Of a stretch of 64,000 nt of DNA, positions 11,260 to 24,163 are shown piece by piece. A model generated the notes under the pieces. It ran no database searches. It was not told where the DNA came from and saw only the letters and a list, made by a program, of their open reading frames with translations. The position numbers were made by a program, and so were the translations under genes. The stretch's first letter is position 1, and every line of letters begins with the position of its first letter. Origin of the DNA: Pinus tabuliformis (Eukaryota; Streptophyta; Pinopsida; Pinales; Pinaceae); NCBI GenBank assembly GCA_031772625.1, contig CM062811.1:651250871-651314870 (forward strand), given 5' to 3'.

Positions 11260-11455
11260 CAAGTGAAGCATTTGACATTTTTCAAAATCAGTTCTTCTTA
11301 GCAACACTTTTTTGTTTCTTCAAGAGACTATATAAATCTTAAACTAAAAGTTATCTCTACAACAAAGATGGTGTTATATTTTTGTTCATACATCTCATTC
11401 ACAAAACATTTGAATTAAAATCAAATGCCAACTAAAAGGGATTGTGAGAACGAAA
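11260..11455. repeat. Diverged direct repeat, copy 1
   Basis: The stretch starting ACCAAGTGAAGCATTT and passing ATATTTTTGTTCATACATCTC is matched about 470 bp downstream at 11731-11940 with many substitutions. No function seen. Confidence 0.75.
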
Positions 11456-11730
11456 GGAAAGAGAAAAATGATTTAAAAATAATAGGTGTTAATAATAAAA
11501 TAAGAGAGTAAAGTGTCAATATATACCTATTTCCCAAGTAATCTAGTCCCACAAGCAATAATCTCTCTTAACTCCGCCCCCAACACATGTTTAAGAAATG
11601 AAAAAACGTAAAACGATTTGGGCATAGGATTGAAGAGTGTGTGATAAAGGAGATCTATTGTTAGATCCCATAATTTTATTAGTGAATCTAGATTTGAAGA
11701 TTTGTTTGGTTTCACAACAAGTCACATTTA

Positions 11731-11940
11731 CCAAGTGAAGCATTTCAAGGCCCTTTTCAAATTTAGTTCTTCTTAGTGACAATTTTCCATTTCTTCAAAA
11801 GACTATGTAAATCTCAAACTATAAGTGATCCCTATTGTAACAAGGATGGAATTATATTTTTGTTCATATATCTCATTTACCAAACATTTCAATTATTTAA
11901 ATCCAATGTCAAGTAAAAGGGATTGTAAGAAGAGAATGAA
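11731..11940. repeat. Diverged direct repeat, copy 2
   Basis: Matches 11260-11455 in the same order and orientation (ACCAAGTGAAGCATTT, GTTCTTCTTAG, ATATTTTTGTTCATA, CTAAAAGGGATTGT-like end). The minus strand has short open frames here (11527-11782), but I see no domain. Confidence 0.75.
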
Positions 11941-12639
11941 CTAGATTTAAATCATTAAACTTAAGAAAAGGGGTTAGGAATAAAATTAGAAGATTTGGAG
12001 AGTTAACTAAAGAAGCCAAAGAGAGTGGCTCAAAAATGAGAAGAGGATGAAGATTTAGCAAAGTTAATGAAGAAGATATTATATAATAATTTGCAAGGAT
12101 GTTGAACTAAATATTGATAAAAATTAAGTTTAAATTCTTATATAGCTAAATTCATATTTCGGAGCGAATTATTACTTAGAACTTAATGATATGGTGAATA
12201 TTTTTAATTTTAAAGAATTAAATAGAGGGAAAATTTTAAGAACCCCCCCTAAATTTATAAATATAATAATTGGGCGAATCTCCATGGTATATAGGAAAAA
12301 TGGAAGGCGATTTTATCAATAATATAATATGTATATATAATTTTTTGGCGAATCTCTCACCAGTCATGGCGAATATTTTACTCAATTATAAAATATTGTA
12401 AGATCTTGGCGAGTCTTTCACTAAATAATAAAAATTTGTAAATTCCTAGTGAATTTTAGCATAGGCTACATGCTGGTTTAATTCCCCCATTTAAATAGGC
12501 TACATTCCAGGTGAATACCATGGGTCAATATCGTGTGCCATTTTGGTGAATACCATGTGCCATTTTTATTTTTATTAATTCTAATATTAGGGTTAATAAT
12601 AGTTTTTTGCATGGTATTAATAACAATCTAGTCCATGGT
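11941..12639. other. AT-rich DNA, no gene seen
   Basis: Contains several GGCGAATCT-like words (12270-12440) and a short duplication of GTGAATACCATG...GTGCCATTTT near 12512-12565. No coding signal. Confidence 0.5.
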
Positions 12640-13190
12640 ATTTGTCCCATAGTATTTTGGCCATAGGTTTCACCTAAATATAACCCATTTTTTGAGTGTT
12701 CCTAAATATAAGGTGACTTATGGAGTAAATATAAAAAAATGTTTTATTTGTTTACCATGCCTCTCGTTTATTTATATTTGTATTAATTTACCATACCTCT
12801 TTTACAAATATGGTATTTGGCCCATAGGATTCACTTAAATAAAACCTCTTTCTTGAGCCTTCATAAATAGAATGAGGGTTATGGACTAAATATAAAAAGA
12901 GGTTTTATTTATTTACGATACATCTAGTTTATTTATATTTTTATTTATTTACCATACCTTTTGAGTAAGTATAAAAGACGTTTTATTTATTTACCATACC
13001 TCCACTTTACTTATATTTTTATTTGTTTACACCCTTGCATGTATGTAAGGTGACTTATGGAGTAAATATAAAAAATATTTTATTTATTTACCATACCTCT
13101 CATTTATTTATATTTTTATTAATTTACCATACCTCTTTTATAAATATGGTATTTGGCCCATAGGATTCACTTAAATAAAACCTATTCTTG
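12640..13190. repeat. Complex tandem-repeat cluster
   Basis: The motif TTTTATTTATTTACCATACC recurs with variation at least four times (about 12743, 12902, 12980, 13080). A longer segment containing TTTACCATACCTCTTTTA, ATATGGTATTTGGCCCATAG and GATTCACTTAAATAAAACCT is present twice, near 12788-12846 and 13125-13182, about 335 bp apart. Confidence 0.8.
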
Positions 13191-14626
13191 AAAATGGGCG
13201 AATGGAAGGTTGTAAGTCCTAATTTCAAGGGCTAAATTTACCCTTTTTACCATCTCCCTTAAAATAAGGTGGGCTATTTGAGGTGATTTATAAAAATGTA
13301 CTATGATACAAAATATTCGCCCACTAAAAATTTAAAACCCCTTAATTTCGCCAAAGGGCAAACATTAGCCCCTAAAATTATCCTTGATGAAATATTCTTG
13401 AAAAATAAAGCTAGTGATTACCAAATTGAAGGGGTGAAGTTTATTTCATGAGAGAAAACAAAATCTATATCGATAAATTTATACAAATTTAATCAACTAT
13501 AAGATAATTTGTGACTAAAAAACCATATAGTACATAAATACACACTCCATGATACAATAGGGAACCTATTCAACTAATTTTTAAGTATGTTAATATCTAA
13601 AAGCTTACTATACAAAATCAAATTAGTTGGAAAAAAAATTCTTCATTAGAAGCACCTTATCATTTAGCATTTTAAATGTGTAACTACAGAGAATTTCACT
13701 ATTCCAAATAAAAAGTGAAATAAATGAGGGATGAGAAGTATGAGAAGGAAAATGAAATTGTTGATAAGGAAACAAAAATAATTCAAGGGATAGAGGTTTT
13801 AGTGGATTTCGAGAACAAGGAAGATGCTTCAAGGTCAAGTATCAACAATAAATGTACATTTTTATCATTTGTGGTGAAGAGGGGCACAAATGATTTGAGT
13901 GCTTTTTTGGAGAATGTACATGGAAATTTTAGCACAACAATCAAGTAGGGCACAAGGAGGGATAAGAGGATTTAAAAAACTATATGTTTCTACAAGGAAC
14001 CTTTTTTTTATGCACATGCAAAGATGGATATCCAATGCCTTTTGTGTTTTCAATTATTTTCATCAAATCTTAACAAATTTTAAAATAAGGAACTCCTCTC
14101 TTTTACTTTTGAACCATATTTTTCAATATATTTCATGATTACCTTTGAGAAACAACTAGATAAATTTAATCAACATTAGATTGCCACAGTCTAGAAGATT
14201 AACATCATTAACATTTCTAGCATATCATCAATACATGCATGCTAATTTATTTCTTTTACATTTATTATTTATGAATTTAATATTGATTAATCACATGAGC
14301 CTTCCATAGAGAATTGTAGTTATATGCAATAATACACTCCTTTTTGTGCAAGCATGAATCTACACTACACTTTTTATGTCTTTAAAAAGCTTGTTCTCTT
14401 TAAAAGATTCTCATAACCTTCATGTGAGAATTGAAAGAAAAAACTTGTGAGGTTTTCAAAGGTAGGGATCATTATTTAGGATTCAAGGAACCATTAAATC
14501 TTATATATGATGATGAACTTTACGAAATTTAGTGTTGTTATATATGTTTAACAAAGAATGTATTCTCAACATGCACATTGAAAGGAGGGATATTCTTGCT
14601 CCTTCTAGATCTTGACAGATTTCTCT
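13191..14626. other. AT-rich DNA, no gene seen
   Basis: Short frames on both strands (13623-14138) overlap each other and show no domain. I see no supported feature. Confidence 0.5.
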
Positions 14627-15404
14627 CTTTTAACTCCTACAAGGATATCAAAAAGTAATCAAACTAATGTTTATAGGTTTTGGAGCACCTATGTGACAAC
14701 CATTTTTGTTAATCCCTCTTGTAAATAAATTGTCATGAATTGTAATTCATGTAAATAATATATGGAAATGATGTTGCAATGGTTTTCTTTGGTTAAATTG
14801 CATCCTTAGTTTTTGTGGGTTATCCTAAACCATTATAATTCGAAGGTGGTTCATAAATTGCATGAATTCAAGTGGTTTCAGAAAATTTCAATAAACCATG
14901 GTTTCAAGTACTTTTCAATAGTTTTCATGGTTTCAAGTGGTTTTCAATCATTTGCATGGATTCAAGTGATTTTACTTAGTTGTTGTTACATCTCAATTTT
15001 TAACTACATGGTATTAATTTCAGTGCTTATTTTATCTTAGTTTTATTGTTTCATTCTCTGTTTGTTTCTTCTTTTCAATCATATTTTCTAATGCATACAA
15101 TACGAAGCAAGTAATATGAGAAGTGAGACAATTTGAATTACCTATATTTGCATGAATTTCTTGAATTGCGTGATCTTCTTGTTCTCTCAATGTCTCACTT
15201 CTTTTTCTCAAATTTTCTCTAGTATTTTCTCACATTTCCTCTATGATTGACAATTTATTTCCTTTTCTAAATCCACATCTCCAATTTCCCATGTTTGTTG
15301 TGAATCCTTGTGTAATTTTTTCATTATGATATTTCTCTATGAATGAATGTTTGATGTTATTTTTCTAAATTTTAATTTAGACTATTTTCTTGTTTTTGGG
15401 TTAA

Positions 15405-15640
15405 CAAGAGGCGCTTGATCGAGCCCTGAAGTTGTAGCATTTTACATAAATAGCATTAATAAAATTTGGTAAGCGGTTGATGGCGGTTAGCTTTTCAATG
15501 GCTCGATCAAGACAAATCGAGCCTATAGACTCGATGGAGTCGTTGATTAACCACTTATATGGCTCGATCGAGGGTTTCTATAATGTTTGATCGAGCCATT
15601 TGACTTTTGAATTTAAGTGCTCGATCAAGCTCCTGAGCAC
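15405..15640. repeat. GATCGAGC/GCTCGATC motif cluster, copy A
   Basis: Within about 235 bp the words CTTGATCGAGC, GGCTCGATCAAG, GGCTCGATCGAGG, TTTGATCGAGCC and GTGCTCGATCAAGC occur in both orientations, making many short inverted repeats. No coding frame. Confidence 0.75.
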
Positions 15641-16136
15641 CTAAAAATCATAGCTTCAACACCCCTTCTACAGATTTCTCTCTGCAACCCCATTTTGTAC
15701 CCTAACAGGTTTAGGGAAGAATTTGTCCTTAAGTGGAGGAGTTGATCATGTTGGATTCGTGAAATAATCCTCTATCCAATGGCATATGAGTTTGATACTT
15801 TCATATTCATATGATATTTTTCATCTAATTTCTTTTAAACATAATGCTTGAAATATTTTTGGACAGTTTCAAACGAGCTGAATAAAAAATCAATAACATA
15901 ACATATACACAATGAAAAAATAAAAATAAAAACTACTATCTTCGTTTACAAGTCCTCTTCAAAAGGGTACTCTTGGTTTTTCAATTTATTTAAGGATATG
16001 AAAAAAATATTACGCGAACACTTGTGTCTACAAATGCAATTAAAATATTACTTCGCCAACTTCAAAAAATAAAAATATAAAATATAAAATTTCATAAAAA
16101 AATATGAAAAACTTAGTTCTCTCCATGTATATCATG

Positions 16137-16168
<32 letters not shown>
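16137..16168. repeat. (TA)n microsatellite, copy A
   Basis: About 30 bp of alternating TA directly left of the 88-bp palindrome. Confidence 0.9.
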
Positions 16169-16169
<1 letters not shown>

Positions 16170-16172
<3 letters not shown>

Positions 16173-16257
16173 CTATCAAATTTCTATTAAATGCAATACT
16201 CGTTCTTGCAAAATTTTGCAAGGACGAGTATTGCATTTAATGGAAATTTGATAGATT
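16170..16257. repeat. 88-bp near-perfect palindrome, copy A
   Basis: The left arm AATCTATCAAATTTCTATTA... and the right arm ...TGGAAATTTGATAGATT pair over 44 bp with two mismatches and no loop (centre CAAAATTTTG near 16213). It is flanked by TA-rich DNA, as a fold-back MITE with TA targets would be, but the class is not proven. Confidence 0.9.
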
Positions 16258-17642
16258 ATACGACAATAATTTTTTTTGCAAAAATATCATTAAGAAAACA
16301 ACATAATTCTCCACATATTTTCTTTTTACTCTGAATCAAAATTCACAATGCTTATATGAATTTTGAGGGCTTCAATTCGATAAAAGAGGAAAAACTTGAA
16401 ATTTCATCGCCACATTTGGCCCAAAAGTGTAACCCATTTTCATGCATTCACCCCCTTCCAATTTTCTTATTTTATGGTTACCCTAAATTCTATTAGAGCC
16501 TGAACTTATATAATAATCCCTTATTAATATCAATGTTTGCACATATATGTCCATATGAGAAAAGACCAAGATTAACCGAATAGATATATGTTTTCCAATA
16601 TCTCTTCAATGTATTGCCAATTTCTCAAAAACAAATGACACACAAGTGTATTTGTAGATTTTGAAGACATATCAAAACAAGAATTTTAGTCAGAAACACA
16701 TTGGATCAATTGAATCATGAGAACCATGAAGTAGAAAAAACACACCCTCTTCCCTAGGACCCTAAAGTGATTTTTAACCATAAAAAAGATTATGAAACTT
16801 TACAAGAAAAAACTATATAGAAACAAGATATACCTCTAGTCCTTTTCCCATATCGTAAAGAGCCACTTTTTTGAATTTGGTGTAGGAGGCCAAAATCTAC
16901 TAAATTGATATAATACTAACTTGGATTTATTGAATGAGAGGAAGTTAGAAACTATCACCTCTACTACCTTCAAACACTAGCTCCTCCTCTAACTTCTCTA
17001 AAATTTACACAATTGGTGATCAAGTTAGTATACTTGCATAGTGTATTCTATTAATTGCATTCCTAAAAGAGCAGTCTTGAGATAAGGCATGTCCATCCTT
17101 CTCCTCAATGAACATGGATAACTAAAAATAACATTAAAATTTTACCATTATCATAATAAAAAAATACAATAATAGAACAATGTATAAACATATAGAAGAT
17201 TGTCGTAGTATGTTACGGAGGGTTTTTTAGTAGATTTTTCAGTCAACTTTGCCCAAAATCGAGTAGGTATTTGTTCGAATCACAAGTTTGAGTTGTGAAA
17301 TCTCCACAGTCCAAGTGCCCCAAGGGTTTTATAGGGTGTTGAATTCATTTATGTAGTCAAAACCCCAGTTGAAACAATACAGATCAGGATTCAACCCAAA
17401 AAAACATTCATTGGATTCTGACCAAAAGCTCCAAAATATCTAATAATTAAACAACGTGGGCCAAAAACTCCAAAGCATCTAATAATCAACAATTTCTAAT
17501 TTCAAATAATTTAGTTAGAAAATTTCACATGAATGTATGAAAATCACATACATTTTAAATAAGAAAATGGATAATGCCAATTTTAGAAATCCTATGTTAA
17601 TGCCATATTCATATATAATTTACCTGTAGTCTAAAGTGGCAT

Positions 17643-17860
17643 CAATTTCACCTGGAAAATAATGGAAATTTTAGCAGGATTTTGAAAAAATCTGGTGGAT
17701 TTTTTTGGAAATCCCGATTACAGCTGTCAAGTTTCAAGATTTTGGGTTCCCCAAGCTTTTTGATGATGTTGAATCCATTTCCACCATCTAAAACAAGATT
17801 CAAATACTCATACTATCAATTATTTTTGAACAAAAAAATAGTTGAATTCCAACGAGTTTT
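17643..17860 (+). repeat. Dispersed repeat fragment, member 1
   Basis: The segment with CCTGGAAAT...ATCCCGATTACAGCTGTCAAG...GTTGAATCCATTTCCACCATC is also found at 23040-23250 (copy B) and, diverged, at 63370-63530. It contains a hairpin around GATG(A/G)TGTTGAATCC...CCACCATC. Confidence 0.75.
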
Positions 17861-18574
17861 AACTGGTTAAAATTGACATCTCGGTAGACATTGTCTAAAA
17901 TTTATTAAAGTACAAACAAACTATGTTGACATTTTTTCACCCAATATCTTTCTAATATTTAAAGAATATTTTCAGATAGAACTATGTATAGGATTAATAT
18001 CTTGTGCAACGTTTCGGGTGGCCCCTACACCCATCATAGGGACTAGAGAATATTGAATGATCAACAAGCAAGTGCTGGAAGCCTTAAATATAAAAGACTT
18101 CACTTATTTAGTCATTGGGAAAATAATAAATTTTAAAATAGCCCTTAAGGGTCAAGTCAATGGGAAAAATAATAAAATTTAAAATAGTTGTTAAGGGTCA
18201 AGTCAAAAAGGGTTGTTTAAAGAAGATTTTTTAATAATGAAAATGATTTTGATTTAAAAATAAGATGAATTTAAAATGAATGGAAAACAGGTTAAAATAA
18301 AAAAATTAATAATTAAAAATAATAATAAATTAATACAATTCAATTATTTAAATAGATAAAATAAAGTGAAGGGGGGAATTCAAAGACGGAAATAATTAAC
18401 CATTAAAAATAAATTAACAGCAAATAATAATTAATGTAGATTTTAATTAAAATAATTAAAAGTAAAAATATTATTTAAATAATTAAATTCAAAGAATTCC
18501 ATAAACACCAAGTCAAGGGGATAAAGAAAAGAAATGAATCAAATAATAATGAGACCTCTATGATGAAAAGAAAT

Positions 18575-18773
18575 TAGCCCCAAGGGTTAGCTCAATCAGT
18601 CAAGTCGGGGCCTCACCATATGGGAGGTCACAGGGTCAATTCCCGAAAGCTCTTGGGGTCAGGTCTTGCAGTAGGCTGAGGGGCGTCAACCCAGATTTTT
18701 CCCGTGGACGTAGCACCACCCGTTGACTGAAGGTGTCCGTGAACCACGCCCAAAAAAAAAAAAAAAAAAAAAA
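18575..18773 (+). mobile_element. tRNA-derived SINE, copy A
   Basis: About 177 bp with an internal Pol III promoter: box A-like TTAGCTCAATCAGTCAAG near 18585 and box B-like GGGTCAATTCCC near 18632. It ends in an uninterrupted A22 tail (18752-18773). Clear TSDs were not found, partly because the flanks are A-rich. It does not fold as an intact tRNA, so it is not annotated as a tRNA gene. Confidence 0.8.
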
Positions 18774-19049
18774 TTAAAATTGTAATGAAATTAAAATCAA
18801 TGATTTAAACAAATAAATAAAGGAGGTAAAAAAAATTAAAGGAGGAATAATCGATAATTTAAATTTAATAAAGAAATAGAAGGGATGAGAAAGATTTTAA
18901 AGGAGAAAATAAATGATTAAAAATCATTAAGCAATAAAATAAATTAATAAAATTAATAATTTTTTTTATATAAAATTAAACTATTGAAATAAATATCCAA
19001 GGAGAATAAACAATTTAGATAAACAAATCATGATCAACATAACAAATTT

Positions 19050-19973
19050 TTTAATGAGAACGATGATGGATTACAGGATTGCAGGATTGACTTAATTTGA
19101 ATCCATCTTCCCCATTGAAATTACCGGGCTGCTTCTTTATTTCAAGAGCATCCCTACTAATGAAAATATTGTGAAAAGGAACACAGACTAGAATTTTGGA
19201 TTGATCGAAACAAAAAAGATGTTTGTAATTGAATAAATGATCAATAGTGGTTCAATAAATAAATAGAGATGGTTAGTATCAGCTATATGTTCCTTCAAGT
19301 GAGCTTTGAAAGGACGACCAATTTGACCAATATAACATTTCATGCATGAGAAGGGAATTTGGTAAACACCAGAACATGACATGGGGCCACACTTATCTTT
19401 GGTTGACCTAAACATGTGCCTTAGAGTTCTATGAGGTCTAAAGATGGTTTTATATTTCTTTTCTATTGGATTTTATAAATGAGGTGAGCGATCCCTTTAA
19501 TATATGGAAGAGAGACCCGACCTTGAGGAGGAGAGGGGGGAGTAGACCGAGATTTGGGATTTGAGACAACCTAAAGGCTTTACAAATTTGAGAAGGGGTG
19601 TAGACATTAGCTCTGAAAGCTTGGAAAAGATGGGCCTTTTTTGAGGGAAGGAATTGAGGAGTAAAGGTTTTAAGGCCTCGAGAAATGAGAGTTTTTAGAA
19701 CACCATATTTCTAAGATGGGTCGTGGTGAGGAAGGGGATGAAGATACCGATCAGGGTGGATCTTCTTCGAGTAGACTTGATGGGATAAAAAAGCATGAGG
19801 TTGTCGGTATACAAGGACATCAAGGAAGGAAAGGAGTCTGTTAGATTCGATCTCCATGGTAAATTGAATGTGAGGGGAAATGTTGTTAAGACGAGAGTAG
19901 AAATCATCAAGCACAACCTTCCCATGCTACAAAATGATAAAAATGTCATTGATAAACTGGAACTAACACTTCA
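19050..19973 (-). pseudogene. Penelope-like element RT-GIY-YIG fragment, copy A
   Basis: Minus strand. From 19973 the frame encodes the RT catalytic region, where the FIDD box reads FIND (19945-19956), a C-to-T change. Next comes the conserved block LDDFYSRLNN...LLSFLDVLVYRQP...SHQVYSKKIHPDRYLHPL (19711-19914), typical of Penelope RTs (FLDVLV.R...VYRKPTHTDRYLH). After frameshifts follows the GIY-YIG endonuclease (19188-19415): GVYQIPFSCMKCYIGQIGRP, then LKEH. The Arg usually two residues before LKEH is His (FKAHLKEH). The 5' part of RT is missing because the tandem-duplication junction cuts it at 19973. Non-functional. Confidence 0.88.
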
Positions 19974-20757
19974 CTTTTAACTCCTACAAGTATATCAAAA
20001 AGTAATCAAACTAATGTTTATAGGTTTTGGAGCACCTATGTGACGACCATTTTTGTTAATCCCTCTTGTAAATAAAATGTCATGAATTGTAATTCATGTA
20101 AATAATATATGGAAATGATGTTGCAATGGTTTTCTTTGGTTAAATTGCATCCTTAGTTTTTGTGGGTTATCCTAAACCATTATAATTCGAAGGTGGTTCA
20201 TAATTTGCATGAATTCAAGTGGTTTCAGAAAATTTCAATAAACCATGGTTTCAAGTACTTTTCAATAGTTTGCATGGTTTCAAGTGGTTTTCAATCATTT
20301 GCATGGATTCAAGTGATTTTCCTTAGTTGTTGTTACATCTCAATGTTTAACTACATGGTATTAATTTCAGTGCTTATTTTATCTTAGTTTTATTGTTTCA
20401 TTCTCTGTTTGTTTCTTTTTTTCAATCATATTTTCTAATGCATACAATACGAAGCAAGTAATATGAGAAGTGAGACAATTTGAATTACCTATATTTGCAT
20501 GAATTTCTTGAATTGCGTGATCTTCTTGTTCTCTCAATGTCTCACTTCTTTTTCTCATATTTTCTCTAGTTTTTTCTCACATTTCCTCTATGAATGACAA
20601 TTTATTTCCTTTTCTAAATCCAAATCTCCAATTTCCCATGTTTGTTGTGAATCCTTGTGTAATTTTTTCATTATGATATTTCTCTATGAATGAATGTTTG
20701 ATGTTATTTTTCTAAATTTTAATTTAGACTATTTTCTTGTTTTTGGGTTAACAAGAG

Positions 20758-20985
20758 GCGCTTGATCGAGCCCCGAAGTTGTAGCATTTTACATAAATAA
20801 CATTAATAAAAGTTGGTAAGCGGTTGATGGCGATTAGCTTTTCAATGGCTCGATCAAGCCAAATCGAGCCTATAGACTCGATTGAGTCGTTGATTAACCA
20901 CTTATATGGCTCGATTGAGGGTTTCTATAATGTTTGATCGAGCCATTTGAATTTTGAATTTAAGTGCTCGATCAAGCTCCTGAGC
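20758..20985. repeat. GATCGAGC/GCTCGATC motif cluster, copy B
   Basis: Same array as 15405-15640. One palindromic core GCTCGATCGAG has become GCTCGATTGAG here, a C-to-T change. Confidence 0.75.
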
Positions 20986-21461
20986 ACCTAAAAATCATAG
21001 CTTCCACACCCCTTCTACAGATTTCTCTCTGCAACCCCATTTTGTACCCTAACGGGTTTAGGGAAGAATTTGTCCTTAAGTGGAGGAGTTGATCATGCTG
21101 GATTCGTGAAATAACCCTCTATCCAATGGCATATGAGTTTGATACTTTCGTATTCATATGATATTTTTCATCTAATTTCTTTTAAACATAATGCTTGAAA
21201 TATTTTTGGACAGTTTCAAACGAGCTAAATAAAAAATCAATAACATAACATATACGCAATGAAAAAATAAAAATAAAAACTACTATCTTCGTTTACAAGT
21301 CCTCTTCAAAAGGGTACTCTTGGTTTTTCAATTTATTTAAGGATATGAAAAAAATATTACGCGAACACTTGTGTCTCCAAATGCAATTAAAATATTACTC
21401 CGCCAACTTCGAAAAATAATAAAAAAAAATGAAAAAGTTAGTTCTCTCCATGTAGATCATG

Positions 21462-21654
<193 letters not shown>

Positions 21655-23039
21655 ATACGACACTAATTTTTTTTGCAAAAATATCATTAAGAAAACAACA
21701 TAATTCTCCACATATTGTCTTTTTACTCTTAATCAAAACTCACAATGCTTATATGAATTTGAGGGCTTCAATTCGATAAAAGAGGAAAAACTTGAAATTT
21801 CATCGCCACATTTGGCCCAAAAGTGTAACCCATTTTCATGCATTCACCCCCTTCCAATTTTCTTATTTTATGGTTACCCTAAATTCTGTTAGAGCCTAAA
21901 CTTATATAATAATCCCTTATTAATACCAATGTTTGCACATATATGTCCATATGAGAAAAGACCAAGATTAACCGAATAGATATATGTTTTCCAATATCTC
22001 TTCAATGTAATGCCAATTTCTCAAAAAAATGACACACAAGTGTATTTGTAGATTTTGAAGACATATCAAAACAAGAATTTTAGTCACAATTGGATCAATT
22101 GAATCATGAGAACCATGAAGTAGAAAAAACACACCCTCTTCCCTAGGACCCTAAAATGATTTGTAACCATAAACAAGATATGAAACTTTACAATAAAAAA
22201 ACTATTTAGAAACAAGATATACCTCTAGTCCTTTTCCCATATCGTAAAGAGCCACTTTTTTGAATTTGGTGTAGAAGGCCAAAATCTACTAAAGTAGTAT
22301 AATACTAACTTGGATTTATTGAATGAGAGGAAGTTAGAAACTATCACCTCTACTACCTTCAAACACTAGCTCCTCCTCTAACTTCTCTAAAATTTACACA
22401 ATGGGTGATCAAGTTAGTATACTTGCATAGTGTATTCTATTAATTGCATTCCTAAAAGAGCAGCCTTGAGATAAGGCATGTCCATCCTTCTCCTCAATGA
22501 ACATGGATAACTAAAAATAACATTAAAATTTTACCATTATCATAATAAAAAAATACAATAATAGAACAATGTATAAACATATAGAAGATTGTCGTAGTAT
22601 GTTTTGGAGGGTTTTTTAGTAGATTTTTCAGTCAACTTTGCCCAAAATCGAGTAGGTATTTGTTGGAATCACAAGTTTGAGTTGTGAACTCTCCACAATC
22701 CAAGTGCCCCAAGGGTTTTATAGGGTGTTGAATTCATTTATGTAGTCAAAACCCCAGTTGAAATAATACAAATCAGGATTCAACCCAAAAAAGCATTCAT
22801 CGGATTCTGACCAAAAGCTCCAAAATATCTAATAATTAAACAACGTGGGCCAAAAACTCCAAAGCATCTAATAATCAACAATTTCTAATTTCAAATAATT
22901 TAGTTAGAAAATTTCACATGAATGTATGAAAATCACATACATTTTAAATAAGAAAATGGATAAATGCCAATTTTGGAAATCCTATGTTAATGCCATATTC
23001 ATATATAATTTACCTGTAGTCTAAAGTGGCATCAATTTT

Positions 23040-23250
23040 ACCTGGAAAATAATGGAAATTCTAGCAGGATTTTGAAAAAATCTGGTGGAAGTTTTTGGAA
23101 ATCCCGATTACAGCTGTCAAGTTTCAAGATTTTGGGTTCCCCAAGCTTTTTGATGATGATGAATCCATTTCCACCATCTAAAACAAGATTCAAACACTCA
23201 TACTATCAATTATTTTTGAACAAAAAAATAGTTGAATTCGAACGAGTTTT
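23040..23250 (+). repeat. Dispersed repeat fragment, member 2
   Basis: Copy-B counterpart of 17643-17860. Confidence 0.75.
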
Positions 23251-23964
23251 AATTGGTTAAAATTGACATATTAGTAGACATTGTCTATAATTTATTAAAG
23301 TACAAACAAACTATGTTGACATTTTTTCACCCAATATCTTTCTAATATTTGAAGAAAATTTTCAAATGGAACTATGTATAGGATTAATATCTTGTCCAAC
23401 GTTTCGGGTGGCCCCTCCACCCATCATAGGGACTAGAGAATATTGAATGATCAACAAGCAAGTGCTGGAAGCCTTAAATATAGAAGACTTCACTTATTTA
23501 GTCGTTGGGAAAATAATAAATTTTAAAATAGCCCTTAAGGGTCAAGTCAATGGGAAAAATAATAAAATTTAAAATAGTTGTTAAGGGTCAAGTCAAAAAG
23601 GGGTGTTTAAAGAAGATTTTTTAATAATGAAAAAGATTTTGAATTAAAAATAAGATGAATTTAAAATCAAAGGAAAACAAATTAAAATAAACGAATTAAT
23701 AATTAAAAATAATAATAAATTAATACAATTCAATTATTTAAATAGATAAAATAAAGTGAAGGGGGGAATTCAAAGACGGAAATAATTAACCATTAAAAAT
23801 AAATTAACAACAAATAATAATTAACGCGGATTTTAATTAAAATAATTAAAAGTAAAAATATTATTTAAATAATTAAATTCAAAGAATTCCACAAAGACCA
23901 AGTCAAGGGGATAAAGAAAAGAAATGAATCAAATAATAATGAAACCTCTATGATGAAAAGAAAT

Positions 23965-24163
23965 TAGCCCCAAGGGTTAGCTCAATCGGTCAAGTTGGGG
24001 CCTCACCATATGGGAGGTCACAAGGTCAATTCCCAAAAGCTCTTGGGGTCAGGTCTTGCAGTAGGCCGAGGGGCGTCAGCCCAGATTTTTCCCGTGGACG
24101 TAGTGCCACCTGTTGACCGAAGGTGTCCGTGAACCACGCCAAAAATAAAAAAATAAAAAAAAA
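23965..24163 (+). mobile_element. tRNA-derived SINE, copy B
   Basis: Duplicate of the SINE in copy A. The A tail is interrupted by T residues. Box A reads TTAGCTCAATCGGTCAAG. Several C/T and G/A differences separate the two. Confidence 0.8.

Larger units (their letters stand above)
14627..19973. repeat. Tandem segmental duplication, copy A (5,347 bp)
   Basis: Copy A begins at CTTTTAACTCCTACAA (14627) and ends with AACACTTCA at 19973; copy B starts immediately with the same CTTTTAACTCCTAC. The copies are colinear with scattered substitutions and a few indels, the largest in a (TA)n tract. Each carries a GATCGAGC-rich block, the palindrome, a dispersed repeat, a SINE and an antisense Penelope-like fragment. 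Confidence 0.95.

Noticed and set aside
11527..11782. Leucine-rich-repeat gene fragment on the minus strand
   Set aside because: A short stretch looks LRR-like by eye, but the frames are short and the segment is part of an AT-rich direct repeat.
12270..13320. Terminal inverted repeats with GGCGAAT/ATTCGCC ends of a DNA transposon
   Set aside because: The two ends share only short words and no convincing TSD was found.
15405..15640. CRISPR-like or regularly spaced array
   Set aside because: The words are not evenly spaced, occur in both orientations, and the DNA is eukaryotic.
18575..18700. Possible tRNA gene
   Set aside because: Box A and box B are present, but the cloverleaf is not complete and an A tail follows; a SINE explains it.
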